NCBI GenBank assembly: GCA_044508675.1
Contig: JBIQHF010000002.1
Location: 124,001 to 188,000, forward strand
Direction of reading: 5' to 3'
DNA length: 64,000 nucleotides
Origin: Raineyella sp044508675
GTDB taxonomy: Bacteria > Actinomycetota > Actinomycetes > Propionibacteriales > Propionibacteriaceae
A program made the position numbers and the translations under genes. This document shows positions 8,855-17,686 of this stretch, piece by piece (the stretch's first letter is position 1; each line of letters starts with the position of its first letter). The notes below the pieces were generated by a model. The model worked only from the letters and a program-made list of their open reading frames with translations. It was not told the origin of the DNA and made no database searches.

Positions 8855-10611
8855 GATGGTTGCGGCGCTCGGCCCGGGTGGCCCTCGCGCTGTTCGGTGC
8901 GGTCATCCTTGCCGGCTGCGTCTCGATCCCGCGCAGCGGACCGGTGATCCGGGCCGACCAGGCCACCACCCAGGCCTCGTCCCAGGTGGAGATCGCCCCT
9001 CAGGCCCCCGCCCCGGATGCCTCCCCCCGGGCGGTCGTGGAGGGATTCCTGCAGGCGATGGCGGCGTACGAGCCCGACTACGCGACCGCCCGCCTCTACC
9101 TGGCGGCCTCGGTACGGGACTCCTGGCAGCCCACCAGTGGGGTGACCGTCTACGCCGACGGGCATGCCCCGACCGAAACCGATGGCACCGTACGGCTCAG
9201 CGCACCGGTCACCGGTCGGGTCGATGCCCGTGGGGCCTACACACCGGCCAGCGACCGGATCGACACCGACTTCGGCCTGCAGCGCGGCGAGGACGGGCAG
9301 TGGCGGATCTCGCAGCCACCCGAGGGCCTGGTCGTCTCCCAGTTCGTGTTCGACAACTTCTTCCAGCACGTCAACCTGTACTGGCCCGAGCCGGGCAACC
9401 AGTTCCTGGTACCTGACCCGATCTCCCTCGCCCACGGGCACCTGTCCGCGGCGACCCTGGTGGGCTCACTGCTGGCGGGGCCCGGGGACTGGCTCGGGCC
9501 GGCCGTCCGTAGCGCGCTGCCGGAGAACACCCGGCTCGCCTCCCCGGTGGACCTCGACCAGAACGGCGTCGTCACCGTCGACCTTTCCGGTCCCCTGGAG
9601 ACGCTGGACCTGCAGCAGCGGCGCCTGCTCGTCGGCCAGCTGACCTGGACCCTCGACCAGATCCCGACCGTGACCGGGGTGCGGGTGCTGGCCAACGGCG
9701 AGCAGTACCCACTCGGCGACCTGACCGATCCCGACGGCGTCGTCGCGATCGAGGCGCTGCCGAGCCTGTCCCCGGTGCCGACAGGGCTGGACAACCACCT
9801 GTTCGCGCTGTCCGAGGGGCAGGTGGTACGGGTGGAGCAGAGCGAACGGAGCACCAATGTCTCGCCCGTCGCGGGCAGCTTCGGCCAGCCCGGCGTCGAA
9901 CCGGAGAGCCTGGCCGTGACGCCCTCGGGCGACGCGGTGGCGGTCGTCACCGACGGCGGGACGCGGGTGACCACGTTCGCGGTCGCCAGTGGCGACACCA
10001 CCGCCAGCCTGATGGTGCCCGAAGGGCTGTTGCGGCCCCAGTACGCCCGCACCGGGGAGCTGTGGCTGGTGTCCGGGGCACCGGGCGCCCAACGCATGCA
10101 AATCAGCAGCGGGGGAGTCCCGCGCGACGTCGAGATCGGTGCCCTGGCCGAGGAGCACATCACCGACTTCCGGCTGTCCCCGGACGGCGTGCGGATCGCC
10201 CTGGTCCTCGAGCGGGAGGGCGCACGGATCTTCGCGCTGGCCCGGGTCGAACGCCAGGGGGACACCGTTCGGCTCGATGGGCTCCGGGTCATCCCGCTGG
10301 TCACGAAGTCCCGTACGGAGCTGACCGACATCAGCGACGTGGGCTGGATCGGGGCCGGTCGGCTGGTCCTGCTCGCCACCGGCGAGGGGAGTACCCAGCC
10401 CAGCCCCTACCGGTTGGACCTGAACGCGATGGCCGTGCAGCAGATCGGGCAGGCGGACCGCTGGCAGGCAGACTCGATCGCCACGCTCGCCACCTCGGAG
10501 GCCCCCCGCATGGTGATCGTCGGCGGCGACGGGCGCGCCTGGCGGTACGAGGACGATTTCACCTGGCCACAACTGCCACAACAAGTGACGGCTGCCGCCT
10601 ACCCGGGCTGA
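8851..10611 (+). CDS. lpqB: Lipoprotein LpqB
   Basis: 586 residues. A lipoprotein signal peptide ends in the lipobox ILAGC, with Cys23 as the lipidated residue. The conserved N-terminal region (to ~190) precedes a GerMN domain (~200-305) and a C-terminal beta-propeller-like half (~330-586). LpqB acts with MtrB at the outer face of the membrane and tunes MtrA signalling in mycobacteria and streptomycetes. The ATG overlaps the mtrB stop (ATGA). Length and order match the canonical mtrAB-lpqB operon. Confidence 0.96.
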   Translation: MRWLRRSARVALALFGAVILAGCVSIPRSGPVIRADQATTQASSQVEIAPQAPAPDASPRAVVEGFLQAMAAYEPDYATARLYLAASVRDSWQPTSGVTVYADGHAPTETDGTVRLSAPVTGRVDARGAYTPASDRIDTDFGLQRGEDGQWRISQPPEGLVVSQFVFDNFFQHVNLYWPEPGNQFLVPDPISLAHGHLSAATLVGSLLAGPGDWLGPAVRSALPENTRLASPVDLDQNGVVTVDLSGPLETLDLQQRRLLVGQLTWTLDQIPTVTGVRVLANGEQYPLGDLTDPDGVVAIEALPSLSPVPTGLDNHLFALSEGQVVRVEQSERSTNVSPVAGSFGQPGVEPESLAVTPSGDAVAVVTDGGTRVTTFAVASGDTTASLMVPEGLLRPQYARTGELWLVSGAPGAQRMQISSGGVPRDVEIGALAEEHITDFRLSPDGVRIALVLEREGARIFALARVERQGDTVRLDGLRVIPLVTKSRTELTDISDVGWIGAGRLVLLATGEGSTQPSPYRLDLNAMAVQQIGQADRWQADSIATLATSEAPRMVIVGGDGRAWRYEDDFTWPQLPQQVTAAAYPG

Positions 10612-10702
10612 CCGTCCACAGCTTCGCCGGCCGGCCGGGCCTGCCATCCACAGCAGGCGATCCGATCGGTCGATCATGCCCGGCCGGGGCCACGATCGGG
10701 TC

Positions 10703-11464
10703 ATGTGGCAACGGATGGAGCAAGCAGCCGCCGACCTGCTGCTGGGCCGTACATGCTCCGGCTGCGGCAGACCCGGCCCGCTGCTCTGCCCGGCCTGCCT
10801 GGACTGGCTCGACTCGTACGGTCCCCGGGTGGTCCGCCCGCGCCCGACCCCTCAGGGCCTGCCGATGACCACGGCGTCGGCACCGTACGCCGGTCCGATG
10901 CGCCGGATCGTGCACCGCTACAAGGAGGCGTCGGCGTGGGGACTGGCCGACGTACTCGCCGACCGGCTGGCCCTGGCCGTCCTGGCCCTGCTGCACCGTT
11001 GCCTGGAGGACGGCCTGTGGGAGCCCGGTCCGGTCGTGCTGGCGCCGGCCCCCTCCCGTCGGGCGGCCGTGCTGAAGCGGGGCTCCGACGTGACGGCACG
11101 GTTCACGGCGCTGGCGGCGGGCCGGGTCGGGGCCGTCCTGGGCCGGCCGGTCATCAGCCGGGCACTGGTGCGAATGTCCCCCCGCACGGTCGACCAGGCC
11201 GGGCTCGGGGCCGATGCGCGGATGGTCAACCTCAGCGGTCGGCTGGCGGTGCGAACGGCTGCGGTGGACCGCGAGGTGACAGTGGTCCCGGTCGACGACG
11301 TGATCACCACCGGAGCGACGATGACCGAGCTGACCCGGGTGCTGCGCGATGCGGGGGCGCGGGTGCTGGGCGCGGCGACGGTCGCTGCCACCCCGCGGCG
11401 GATATCCGAGGGATCCGGTCGGGTCAGCCGGCCCCCGCCGACAGTCGGCGGTGGGCCGCGGTGA
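10703..11464 (+). CDS. ComF family phosphoribosyltransferase-like protein
   Basis: 253 residues from ATG 10703; an in-frame ATG at 10676 would add nine residues. The N-terminal zinc-ribbon pattern has TCSGCG and LCPACLDWL. The C-terminal type I PRTase fold has the PRPP loop VVPVDDVITTGATMTEL and the family sequence RYKEASAWGLADVLAD. ComF proteins contribute to DNA uptake in competent bacteria, but most actinobacterial members are uncharacterised. The last 41 bases overlap the 3' end of glnD on the other strand (tail-to-tail), and the C-terminal ~30 residues are low complexity, so the true C-terminus carries little information. Confidence 0.9.
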   Translation: MWQRMEQAAADLLLGRTCSGCGRPGPLLCPACLDWLDSYGPRVVRPRPTPQGLPMTTASAPYAGPMRRIVHRYKEASAWGLADVLADRLALAVLALLHRCLEDGLWEPGPVVLAPAPSRRAAVLKRGSDVTARFTALAAGRVGAVLGRPVISRALVRMSPRTVDQAGLGADARMVNLSGRLAVRTAAVDREVTVVPVDDVITTGATMTELTRVLRDAGARVLGAATVAATPRRISEGSGRVSRPPPTVGGGPR

Positions 11465-13133
11465 CGAAGAGCTGGGTGCGGTCCCTGCGCCACGCGGTCC
11501 ACACCCCCGGGCCCGCCGCCCGGCTGTCCGCCTCGGTGAGGGCGGCCAATTGATCGAGGAGGTCGGGGTCGTTGCTGACGGCGGCGCAGAGCCGGGCGAT
11601 GGCGTCCGGGCCCTCGCTGTCCTCGCGGGCGGCGATCCGGGACAGGGTGAGGTGTTCGCGGACCAGGACCACCACCGACTCGGTCGTTGCCGCGTCCGCG
11701 CCCAGGTCCGCCAGGCAGAGGCGGGCAATCCTGGCACCGGTGATCGAGTGGTCGGAGGCGCCGGCGATCTTGCCGATGTCGTGCAGCAGGGCCGCGAGCA
11801 CCAGGACGTGCGGGCGCCGCACCCGGTCGACCAGTTCTCCGGCGACCGCGACGCACTCCAGGCTGTGCCGGTCGACCGTCCAGCGGTGCAGGGTGTTGCG
11901 CTGGTGGCGCGACCGGATCGCCTCCCAGGCCGGCAGCCAGCGACCGATCAGCCCGGCATCGTCCAACGTGTCCCAGACTGCGACCAGGGGATGGCCGGTC
12001 GCCAGCAGGGCGACGAACCGGTCCAGCGCCTCCGGCGGCCACGGTCTGGGCAGGTCCGCGACCCGGTCGGCGAGGTTGCGCGCGGTGACCGGGGAGATCG
12101 GCAGGTCCTGCTCGGCCGCGCGACGGGCGAGGACCAGGGGAAGCAGCGGGTCGTCCAGGTCGGCGCCGCGGCCCAGCACCACTTCGCCCTCGTGCACGTA
12201 GCAGCCATCGCCGAGTGCCCGCAGGTCCGGTCGTCGCCGGGGGAGCCCGCGGCGGGGGGCACGGGCCTGCAGGGCCCGGCGCATGGTCGACTCGAGTTCT
12301 CGGGCGATGGTCCGGCCGCTGCCGGAGACCCGGCGCAGCAGTTCGTCACGGTCGGTGCCGAGCCGGGCCGCGACCGACTCGTGCTCGTCGAGGACCAGCT
12401 TGCTGCGGGCCCGACCGGTCGACACCTGCAGGGCGTCGCGGGTGTCGAGCAGGACGTGGTGGGCCGCGTGTGCCCGGTCGTGGGAGTAGTCGGCCAGCCA
12501 GGAGGCGGCCAGGGCCCGCAGCACGGTCATGTCACGCAAGCCGCCGTCACCCTCCTTCAGATCCGGGTCCAGGGTCTGGTCCAGGTCACCACTGCGCGCG
12601 TGGCGGACCCGGACCGACTCCTCGAGCTCCGGCAGGCGACCCCGCGCCTCGGTCCGCCAGTCAGCGGCGAGCACCGCACGCAGGGCGTTGACCACGCGGT
12701 CGTCGCCGGCCACGCATCGCACGTCCAGGGCCGCTGCAGCGGTGGCCAGGTCGGCCCGCGCGATGGCCCGGGCCTCCTCGACCGAGCGGACTGCGTGGTC
12801 CAGGCCAAGGCCGCTGTCCCAGATCGGATACCACAGGCGCTGCGCAACCTGCCCGATCTCCTCGGCCTCCAAGGGGCACCGTTCGTCGACCAGGAGCTCC
12901 AGGTCCAGGTCGCTGAGCGGGCCGGACTCCCGCCGGGCCAGGCTCCCTGAGCAGGCCAGGGCGATGCCCGGGCCGGGGTGGTCGGCGGTCGCCGCCACCC
13001 ACAGGGCGTGCAGCCACTGCTCGGTGGCCGCGGTGATGTGCGCCCGGGACAGGGCGCCGGCGCCCCGGCCCAGAGGACGCGGGACGCCGGCGATCCGGAG
13101 CCTGTCGGCGCGGATGGTGGAGGTATCGGACAT
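11424..13133 (-). CDS. glnD: PII uridylyl/adenylyltransferase GlnD, short form without ACT domains
   Basis: GlnD modifies and demodifies the PII protein in response to nitrogen status. The nucleotidyltransferase domain shows GSLARRESGPLSDLDLEL (residues ~63-80) and the conserved KEGDGGLRD (~193-201). The HD phosphohydrolase domain has LLHDIGK (~449-455). The protein ends at residue 569, about 30 residues after the HD domain region (ADSRAAGPGVWTAWR). Classical GlnD (about 770-890 aa) continues with two glutamine-sensing ACT domains that are absent here. In corynebacteria and mycobacteria this enzyme adenylylates rather than uridylylates PII; which applies here is unknown. It is the third gene of amtB-glnK-glnD, two bases after the glnK stop. 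Confidence 0.92.
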   Translation of the reverse strand: MSDTSTIRADRLRIAGVPRPLGRGAGALSRAHITAATEQWLHALWVAATADHPGPGIALACSGSLARRESGPLSDLDLELLVDERCPLEAEEIGQVAQRLWYPIWDSGLGLDHAVRSVEEARAIARADLATAAAALDVRCVAGDDRVVNALRAVLAADWRTEARGRLPELEESVRVRHARSGDLDQTLDPDLKEGDGGLRDMTVLRALAASWLADYSHDRAHAAHHVLLDTRDALQVSTGRARSKLVLDEHESVAARLGTDRDELLRRVSGSGRTIARELESTMRRALQARAPRRGLPRRRPDLRALGDGCYVHEGEVVLGRGADLDDPLLPLVLARRAAEQDLPISPVTARNLADRVADLPRPWPPEALDRFVALLATGHPLVAVWDTLDDAGLIGRWLPAWEAIRSRHQRNTLHRWTVDRHSLECVAVAGELVDRVRRPHVLVLAALLHDIGKIAGASDHSITGARIARLCLADLGADAATTESVVVLVREHLTLSRIAAREDSEGPDAIARLCAAVSNDPDLLDQLAALTEADSRAAGPGVWTAWRRDRTQLFVTAAHRRLSAGAG

Positions 13134-13135
13134 GC

Positions 13136-13474
13136 TCAGAGCGCGGCTGCGCCTCGTTCGCCGGTGCGGACGCGGACCACCTCGTCCACCGGCGTCGTCC
13201 AGACCTTGCCGTCACCGATCCTGCCGGTGTCGGCCTGGGCGACGATGGTGTCGATGACGCGCTCGACGTCGTCGTCGTCCACCAGGAGCTCGAGGCGGAT
13301 CTTCGGGACGAAGTCCACGACATACTCGGCACCTCGGTAGACCTCGCTGTGGCCACGCTGGCGGCCGTAGCCGGTGACCTCGGAGACGGTCATGCCGGTC
13401 ACGCCGGTGGCGAGCAGGGCGTCCTTCACGTCGTCGAGACGGTGGGGCTTGATGACGGCGGTGACGAGTTTCAT
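13136..13474 (-). CDS. glnK: PII nitrogen regulatory protein GlnK
   Basis: A 112-residue PII protein that senses ATP/ADP and 2-oxoglutarate and blocks AmtB. The T loop is intact: GYGRQRGHSEVYRGAEY with the modifiable Tyr51, followed by VVDFVPKIRLE. The C-terminal nucleotide-binding segment TGRIGDGKVWTTPVDEVVRVRTGE is also complete. Its ATG lies within a 4-bp overlap with the amtB stop, and glnD follows immediately, so transporter, sensor and modifying enzyme are co-expressed. Tyr51 means that modification by the neighbouring GlnD is chemically possible. Confidence 0.97.
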   Translation of the reverse strand: MKLVTAVIKPHRLDDVKDALLATGVTGMTVSEVTGYGRQRGHSEVYRGAEYVVDFVPKIRLELLVDDDDVERVIDTIVAQADTGRIGDGKVWTTPVDEVVRVRTGERGAAAL

Positions 13475-14817
13475 GCCTGGTGCTCCTTGGTGAGGATGCC
13501 GCTGGTCGGCAGGATCGAGGTGTGGGTGGCCGGGGACGCGGTGGTCGTGCCGGTGAGGTCGTACGCCTGCTCGGCGTGGATGGCGAGGTCCAGGCCGGTC
13601 CGCTCGGCATCCGCACCGACCCGCAGGCCCATCACCAACTTGAGCACCATCGCGATGACGAGGGTCACGAGGAACGAGTAGATGAGGACGCTGAAGGCGC
13701 CGACCGCCTGGCGGCCGAGTTGTCCGGCCCCGCCGCCGTAGAAGAGGCCTGCCACGCCGGCCGGCGAGGACGGGTCGGCGAGGAAGCCGATCAGCAACGT
13801 GCCGACCAGGCCGCCGACCATGTGGACACCCACGACGTCGAGTGAGTCGTCGTAGCCGAAGCGGAACTTCAGCGGCACGGCCAGGGCACAGATCGTACCG
13901 GCGAGGACCCCGATCGCCAGGGCACCCAGCGGGGAGACCGAATGGGCGGCCGGGGTGATGCCGACCAGACCGGCGACCACCCCGGAGGCGGCGCCCAGGG
14001 AGGTGGCGTGCCCGTCCCTGACCCGTTCGACCACGAGCCAGCCGATGACGGCGGCCGCGGTGGCGGCGACGGTGTTGAGGAAGGCAGTCGCAGCGACCCA
14101 GTTGGCGCCGAGGGCCGAACCGGCGTTGAACCCGAACCAGCCGACGAACAGCAGCGCGGAGCCGATCATCACCGAGACCAGGTTGCCCGGGCGCATCGGC
14201 GTGGTGCCGAAGCCTTGGCGTCGTCCCAGCACGAGGACGAGGGCGAGCGCCGCGGCGCCGGCGTTGATGTGGATCGCGGTGCCGCCGGCGAAGTCGATCG
14301 CCTGCAATTGGTTGGCGATCCAGCCGCCGACCACCGAGCCGTCCTCCGAGCTGAAGGCGAACACCCAGTGGGCCACCGGGAAGTAGACCAGTACCGACCA
14401 CACCACCATGAACACGATCCAGCTGCTGAACTTCATCCGGTCGGCGAGCGCGCCGGAGATCAGGGCGGTAGCGATCACGGCGAAGGCGGCCTGGAAGGCG
14501 ACGAAGGCGAGGGTGGGGATGGTCCCCGACACCGCGGACTCGGCCATCAACCCGCGCAGCCCGGCGAACTCCAGGGGGTTGCCGAGCAGACCGGCGCCGG
14601 CCACGGAGTTCCCGAAGGCCATCGAGTAGCCGACGAGGACCCACAGCACGCCGACGACGGCCAGCGCGGAGAAGGACATCATCATCATGTTGAGGGTGTT
14701 CTTGGTGCGGGTCATGCCGCCGTAGAAGAGGGCCAGTCCGGGGACTGTCATCAGCAACACGAGCGCGGCGCTGGTCAGCACCCACGCGGTGTCGCCGGTG
14801 TCGATGAGGGTCGTCAT
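13471..14817 (-). CDS. amtB: Ammonium transporter AmtB
   Basis: 448 residues, about eleven membrane helices. The family signature region (DTAWVLTSAALVLLMTVPGL, then FYGGMTRTKN) starts right after the N-terminus, and the pore His is in HINAGAAALALVL. It carries ammonia/ammonium across the membrane under GlnK control. ATG 14817 is chosen because it gives the typical MTTLIDTGDTAW start; a TTG six bases upstream is in frame but unlikely. No clear ribosome-binding site precedes it. The gene is divergent from hpf across a 331-bp interval that should contain the nitrogen-responsive promoter; no complete GlnR or AmtR box was recognised. Confidence 0.97.
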   Translation of the reverse strand: MTTLIDTGDTAWVLTSAALVLLMTVPGLALFYGGMTRTKNTLNMMMMSFSALAVVGVLWVLVGYSMAFGNSVAGAGLLGNPLEFAGLRGLMAESAVSGTIPTLAFVAFQAAFAVIATALISGALADRMKFSSWIVFMVVWSVLVYFPVAHWVFAFSSEDGSVVGGWIANQLQAIDFAGGTAIHINAGAAALALVLVLGRRQGFGTTPMRPGNLVSVMIGSALLFVGWFGFNAGSALGANWVAATAFLNTVAATAAAVIGWLVVERVRDGHATSLGAASGVVAGLVGITPAAHSVSPLGALAIGVLAGTICALAVPLKFRFGYDDSLDVVGVHMVGGLVGTLLIGFLADPSSPAGVAGLFYGGGAGQLGRQAVGAFSVLIYSFLVTLVIAMVLKLVMGLRVGADAERTGLDLAIHAEQAYDLTGTTTASPATHTSILPTSGILTKEHQA

Positions 14818-15148
14818 GGACAAGTAGTGAATCCAGCGTGTGTTTCCAGCGCCCTGCCGCGGTGTTACGGCCGTGTTCGGACTCCGGTCGTTGTGTATCG
14901 GGCGTGTTTCGAATCACAACAAGGTGACCAGAACATGACAGAAAGTGTGAGTTCTGTGAACAAAGTGGTGAGGAGTCCGCGACGCGGGTAACGTAAATGC
15001 ATGGCACCGGCTCCCCGAGTACCCGGCAGACAGGACACCCAGGTCCTGCCCACCGTTGAGGGGTTCTCGGTGCCGTGTTGATGTCAGGGACCGATCTGGA
15101 GCCCGTCAGCAGACGGGCGGTCGGTCGTTGTAGAAATTGGAGGTTGCC
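14818..15148. promoter_or_regulatory. Divergent control region between amtB and hpf
   Basis: 331 bases with no supported gene, less GC-rich than its surroundings. It should hold the amtB promoter (minus strand) and the hpf promoter (plus strand). Candidate plus-strand elements are GGGTAA at 14986-14991, which resembles stress-sigma (SigB/SigF) -10 sites, overlapping TAACGT at 14989-14994. The hpf leader is then about 150 nt and contains a perfect 7-bp hairpin (arms 15101-15107 and 15112-15118) just before the ribosome-binding site. A nitrogen-regulator box could not be defined with confidence. Confidence 0.4.
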
Positions 15149-15796
15149 ATGGACGTGAATGTCACTGGCCGGCACACGAAGGTGCCCGAGGACTACAGGT
15201 TGCACGTACTGGACAAGATCGGGAAGATCGAGCGGCTCAGGGATCGCGTGATCCGCGTCGACGTCCAGCTCGCTGCGTACGGTACCGAGAGGCAGCCCAA
15301 CCAGACCTATCGCACCGAGATCACCGTCCTGTCGAAGGGACCGATCATCCGGGCCGAGGCCTCCGACTCGGACAAGTTCGCCTCCTTCGAGCTGGCGATG
15401 GACCGGCTGCGTGCCCAGCTGCGGCGCGCCTCCGACCGTCGCAAGGTGCACCACGGACGCCATCGTCCGGCCTCGCTGCGCGAGGTTTCCGCCGAACTGC
15501 CGGAGCTCAGCCTCACCACCGACTCCGAGGAGAGCACCGACAACGAGGTGCACAATGTGGCCGGGATCGAGGTCACCGGTGAAGGCCCGCTGGTCGTCCG
15601 GAAGAAGTCGCACCCGACGACGCCGATGACCCTCGCCCAGGCCCTGGACCAGATGGAACTGGTCGGACACGACTTCTTCCTCTACCAGGACGCCGACGCC
15701 GGGGTCCCGAGCGTCGTGTACCGCCGCAAGGGGTATGACTACGGCGTGCTGCGCCTCGACGGGGAGCAGGAGACCGAGAAGGAGAAGGTGAGCTGA
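15149..15796 (+). CDS. hpf: Ribosome hibernation promoting factor, long form
   Basis: 215 residues. The N-terminal HPF/YfiA domain (about 1-100: NVTGRHTKVPEDYRLHVLDK and onward) blocks the decoding site. The C-terminal domain (about 155-205: KSHPTTPMTLAQALDQMELV and the YRRKGYDYGVLRL end) drives dimerisation of 70S ribosomes into 100S particles. The long form is the rule in Actinobacteria. ATG 15149 is preceded by TTGGAGG with six bases of spacing. A stress-type promoter and a structured 150-nt leader are suggested upstream, fitting stationary-phase or stress expression, but this is inferred. Confidence 0.95.
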   Translation: MDVNVTGRHTKVPEDYRLHVLDKIGKIERLRDRVIRVDVQLAAYGTERQPNQTYRTEITVLSKGPIIRAEASDSDKFASFELAMDRLRAQLRRASDRRKVHHGRHRPASLREVSAELPELSLTTDSEESTDNEVHNVAGIEVTGEGPLVVRKKSHPTTPMTLAQALDQMELVGHDFFLYQDADAGVPSVVYRRKGYDYGVLRLDGEQETEKEKVS

Positions 15797-15820
15797 CCCT
15801 CGGGTCGCCGCTGTGACGAA

Positions 15821-15856
15821 GGAGGGCCGGTCCTGGTGGACCGGCCCTCCTCCTCT
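15821..15856. terminator. Hairpin terminator between convergent hpf and gnd
   Basis: A perfect 13-bp GC stem (15821-15833 with 15838-15850, loop TGGT) lies between the hpf stop and the gnd stop. A pyrimidine-rich tail (TCCTCTT) follows on the plus strand, so it fits best as the hpf terminator and may serve both genes. Confidence 0.75.
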
Positions 15857-15916
15857 TGGCGTGTGCCCGGGCGTGCTGGTGGCTCAGGTGTCCTGTCGGG
15901 TCAGGACCCTCGGCGG

Positions 15917-17350
15917 TCAGTCGACCCTGGACTCGGAGCGGTCACCCGACCACTCGGTATGGAAGCTGCCCTCGGCATCGATGCGTCGGTAGGTGTGGGC
16001 GCCGAAGAAGTCGCGCTGGCCCTGGATCAGGAAGGCGGGCAGGCGCGGGGAGCGGGCACTGTCGTAGTACGCGAGCGCGGCCGAAAACACCGGTGCGGCG
16101 ACACCGGCCTCGACGGCACGGGAGACCGTACGACGCCACCCCTCCTGGGCCGAGCCCATGTCCGCGACGATGGAGGGGGCCTCCAGCAGGTTGGTCAGCC
16201 GGTTGGCGGCGTACTCGTTGGAGATGCGGTCGAGGAGCTTGGCCCGGATGATGCAGCCGGCCCGCCAGATCCTGGCGACCGCAGCGACGTCGATGTCCCA
16301 GCCGTACTCCTGGGCACCGACCCGGATCAGGTCCAGGCCCTGCGAGTAGGCGACCACCTTCGATGCCCACAGTGCCTGCCGGACGTCCTCGACGAAGGCG
16401 TCGCGGTCCTCGATCCTGAGGGTCTGGTCCGGCCCGGTGAGCAGGGGCTGCAGTGCGGCCCGCAGCTCGGGGGAGGAGGAGACCGACCGGGCGAAGACGG
16501 ACTCGGCGATCGCGTTCAGGTCCACCCCGAGCTCCAGCGCGATCTGGGCGGTCCAGGAACCGGTGCCCTTCTGGCCCGCGGCATCGACGATCACGTCGAT
16601 CAGCGGCTTGCCGGTCTTCGTGTCGACCTGGTCGAGGACCTCGGAGGTGATCTCGATCAGGTAGGAGTCCAGCTCGCCCTTGTTCCACTCGCGGAAGATG
16701 TCGGAGATCTCCGGGACGGTCAGGCCCGCGGCGCGGAGCAGGGCGAAGGCCTCGCCGATGCCCTGCATGTCCGAGTACTCGATGCCGTTGTGCACCATCT
16801 TGACGAAGTGGCCGGCGCCGTCGGTGCCGATGTAGGTGCAACAGGGCTCGCCGTTGAACTTGGCCGAGATGTCCTCGAGCAGCGGGCCGAGGAACTCGTA
16901 CGAGTGGGCGGAGCCGCCGGGCATGATCGAGGGGCCGTTGAGGGCTCCCTCCTCGCCACCGGAGACCCCGACACCGACGAAGTGGATGCCCTGGTCGCGG
17001 AGTGCGACCTCGCGGCGCTGGGTGTCCTTGTAGAAGGCGTTGCCTCCGTCGATCAGGATGTCGCCGTCCTCGAGCAGCGGGGCGAAGGTGTCGATGGTGG
17101 CGTCGGTGGCGGCACCGGCCTTGACCATCATCATGATCCGGCGGGGCTTCTCCAGGCTGGCGACCAGTTCCTCGGGGGTCTTCGCCGCGATGAATCCGGC
17201 CTCCTCCCCGTGCTCGGCCATGACCTTCTCGGTCTTCGAGTAGGTGCGGTTGAAGATGGCGACCCGGTAGCCGTGATTGGCGAAATTCCGCGCCAGGTTC
17301 GAGCCCATCACCGCCATACCGACGACGCCGATGCTTGCGAGTTCACTCAT
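15917..17350 (-). CDS. gnd: 6-phosphogluconate dehydrogenase, decarboxylating
   Basis: Oxidises 6-phosphogluconate to ribulose 5-phosphate and CO2, yielding NADPH. It has 477 residues, the usual length of the dimeric form. The Rossmann motif is GVVGMAVMGSNLARN, and FNRTYSKTEK after strand 2 fits NADP preference. The signature GVSGGEEGALNGPSIMPGG and catalytic Lys in HFVKMVHNGIEY are intact. AAAGG lies upstream of the ATG. It stands divergent from a LacI regulator and next to uronate genes, so here it probably also drains 6-phosphogluconate made by the kinase at 23.0-24.6 kb. A 12-bp direct repeat just upstream (17361-17387) may be an operator. Confidence 0.97.
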   Translation of the reverse strand: MSELASIGVVGMAVMGSNLARNFANHGYRVAIFNRTYSKTEKVMAEHGEEAGFIAAKTPEELVASLEKPRRIMMMVKAGAATDATIDTFAPLLEDGDILIDGGNAFYKDTQRREVALRDQGIHFVGVGVSGGEEGALNGPSIMPGGSAHSYEFLGPLLEDISAKFNGEPCCTYIGTDGAGHFVKMVHNGIEYSDMQGIGEAFALLRAAGLTVPEISDIFREWNKGELDSYLIEITSEVLDQVDTKTGKPLIDVIVDAAGQKGTGSWTAQIALELGVDLNAIAESVFARSVSSSPELRAALQPLLTGPDQTLRIEDRDAFVEDVRQALWASKVVAYSQGLDLIRVGAQEYGWDIDVAAVARIWRAGCIIRAKLLDRISNEYAANRLTNLLEAPSIVADMGSAQEGWRRTVSRAVEAGVAAPVFSAALAYYDSARSPRLPAFLIQGQRDFFGAHTYRRIDAEGSFHTEWSGDRSESRVD

Positions 17351-17686
17351 GGGTGCTGCCTTTCATTGCAGTCTGTTTCAATGCAGTGTTGCGGGGCTGG
17401 TCGGTGTGATCTTCGACTCCTAGGATCGATCATGCCCAGCAGCACCGGTGATCGGGGGGTTGTTGCCAGGTGTTTTCGCCCGGTCGGCCCCGATGGCCGC
17501 CGGTTCACTCCGATCTGTCGGGTCCGGACCGGATCCGAGGGGTTCCGATCCGTTCCGTACGTCCAGCCTGCCCCTGCTCCTCGCGGTGGTGAACCCCCTA
17601 CCCAAGGGGTCCTGCACCTTCTCCACCCAGTGCCCTAGGCTGTCCGTGCAGGGTACGACAACTTCGCTTCTCGAGGGGGCCTGGCT
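17351..17686. promoter_or_regulatory. Divergent control region between gnd and the LacI regulator
   Basis: 336 bases without a supported gene. Next to gnd is a direct repeat, TTTCATTGCAGT (17361-17372) and TTTCAATGCAGT (17376-17387), spaced 15 bp centre to centre; read across, the same stretch has CATTG and CAATG arms in inverted orientation. Near the regulator there is a TAGGCT -10-like element at 17636-17641 and a ribosome-binding CGAGGGGG at 17672-17679. A weak CCCCT/AGGGG inverted repeat is at 17595-17609. Which protein binds here is not shown. Confidence 0.4.

Noticed and set aside
14818..14990. GlnR or AmtR box upstream of amtB
   Set aside because: Fragments such as GTAAC and GAAAC occur on the minus strand at 11-bp multiples but intermediate boxes do not match; not strong enough to claim.
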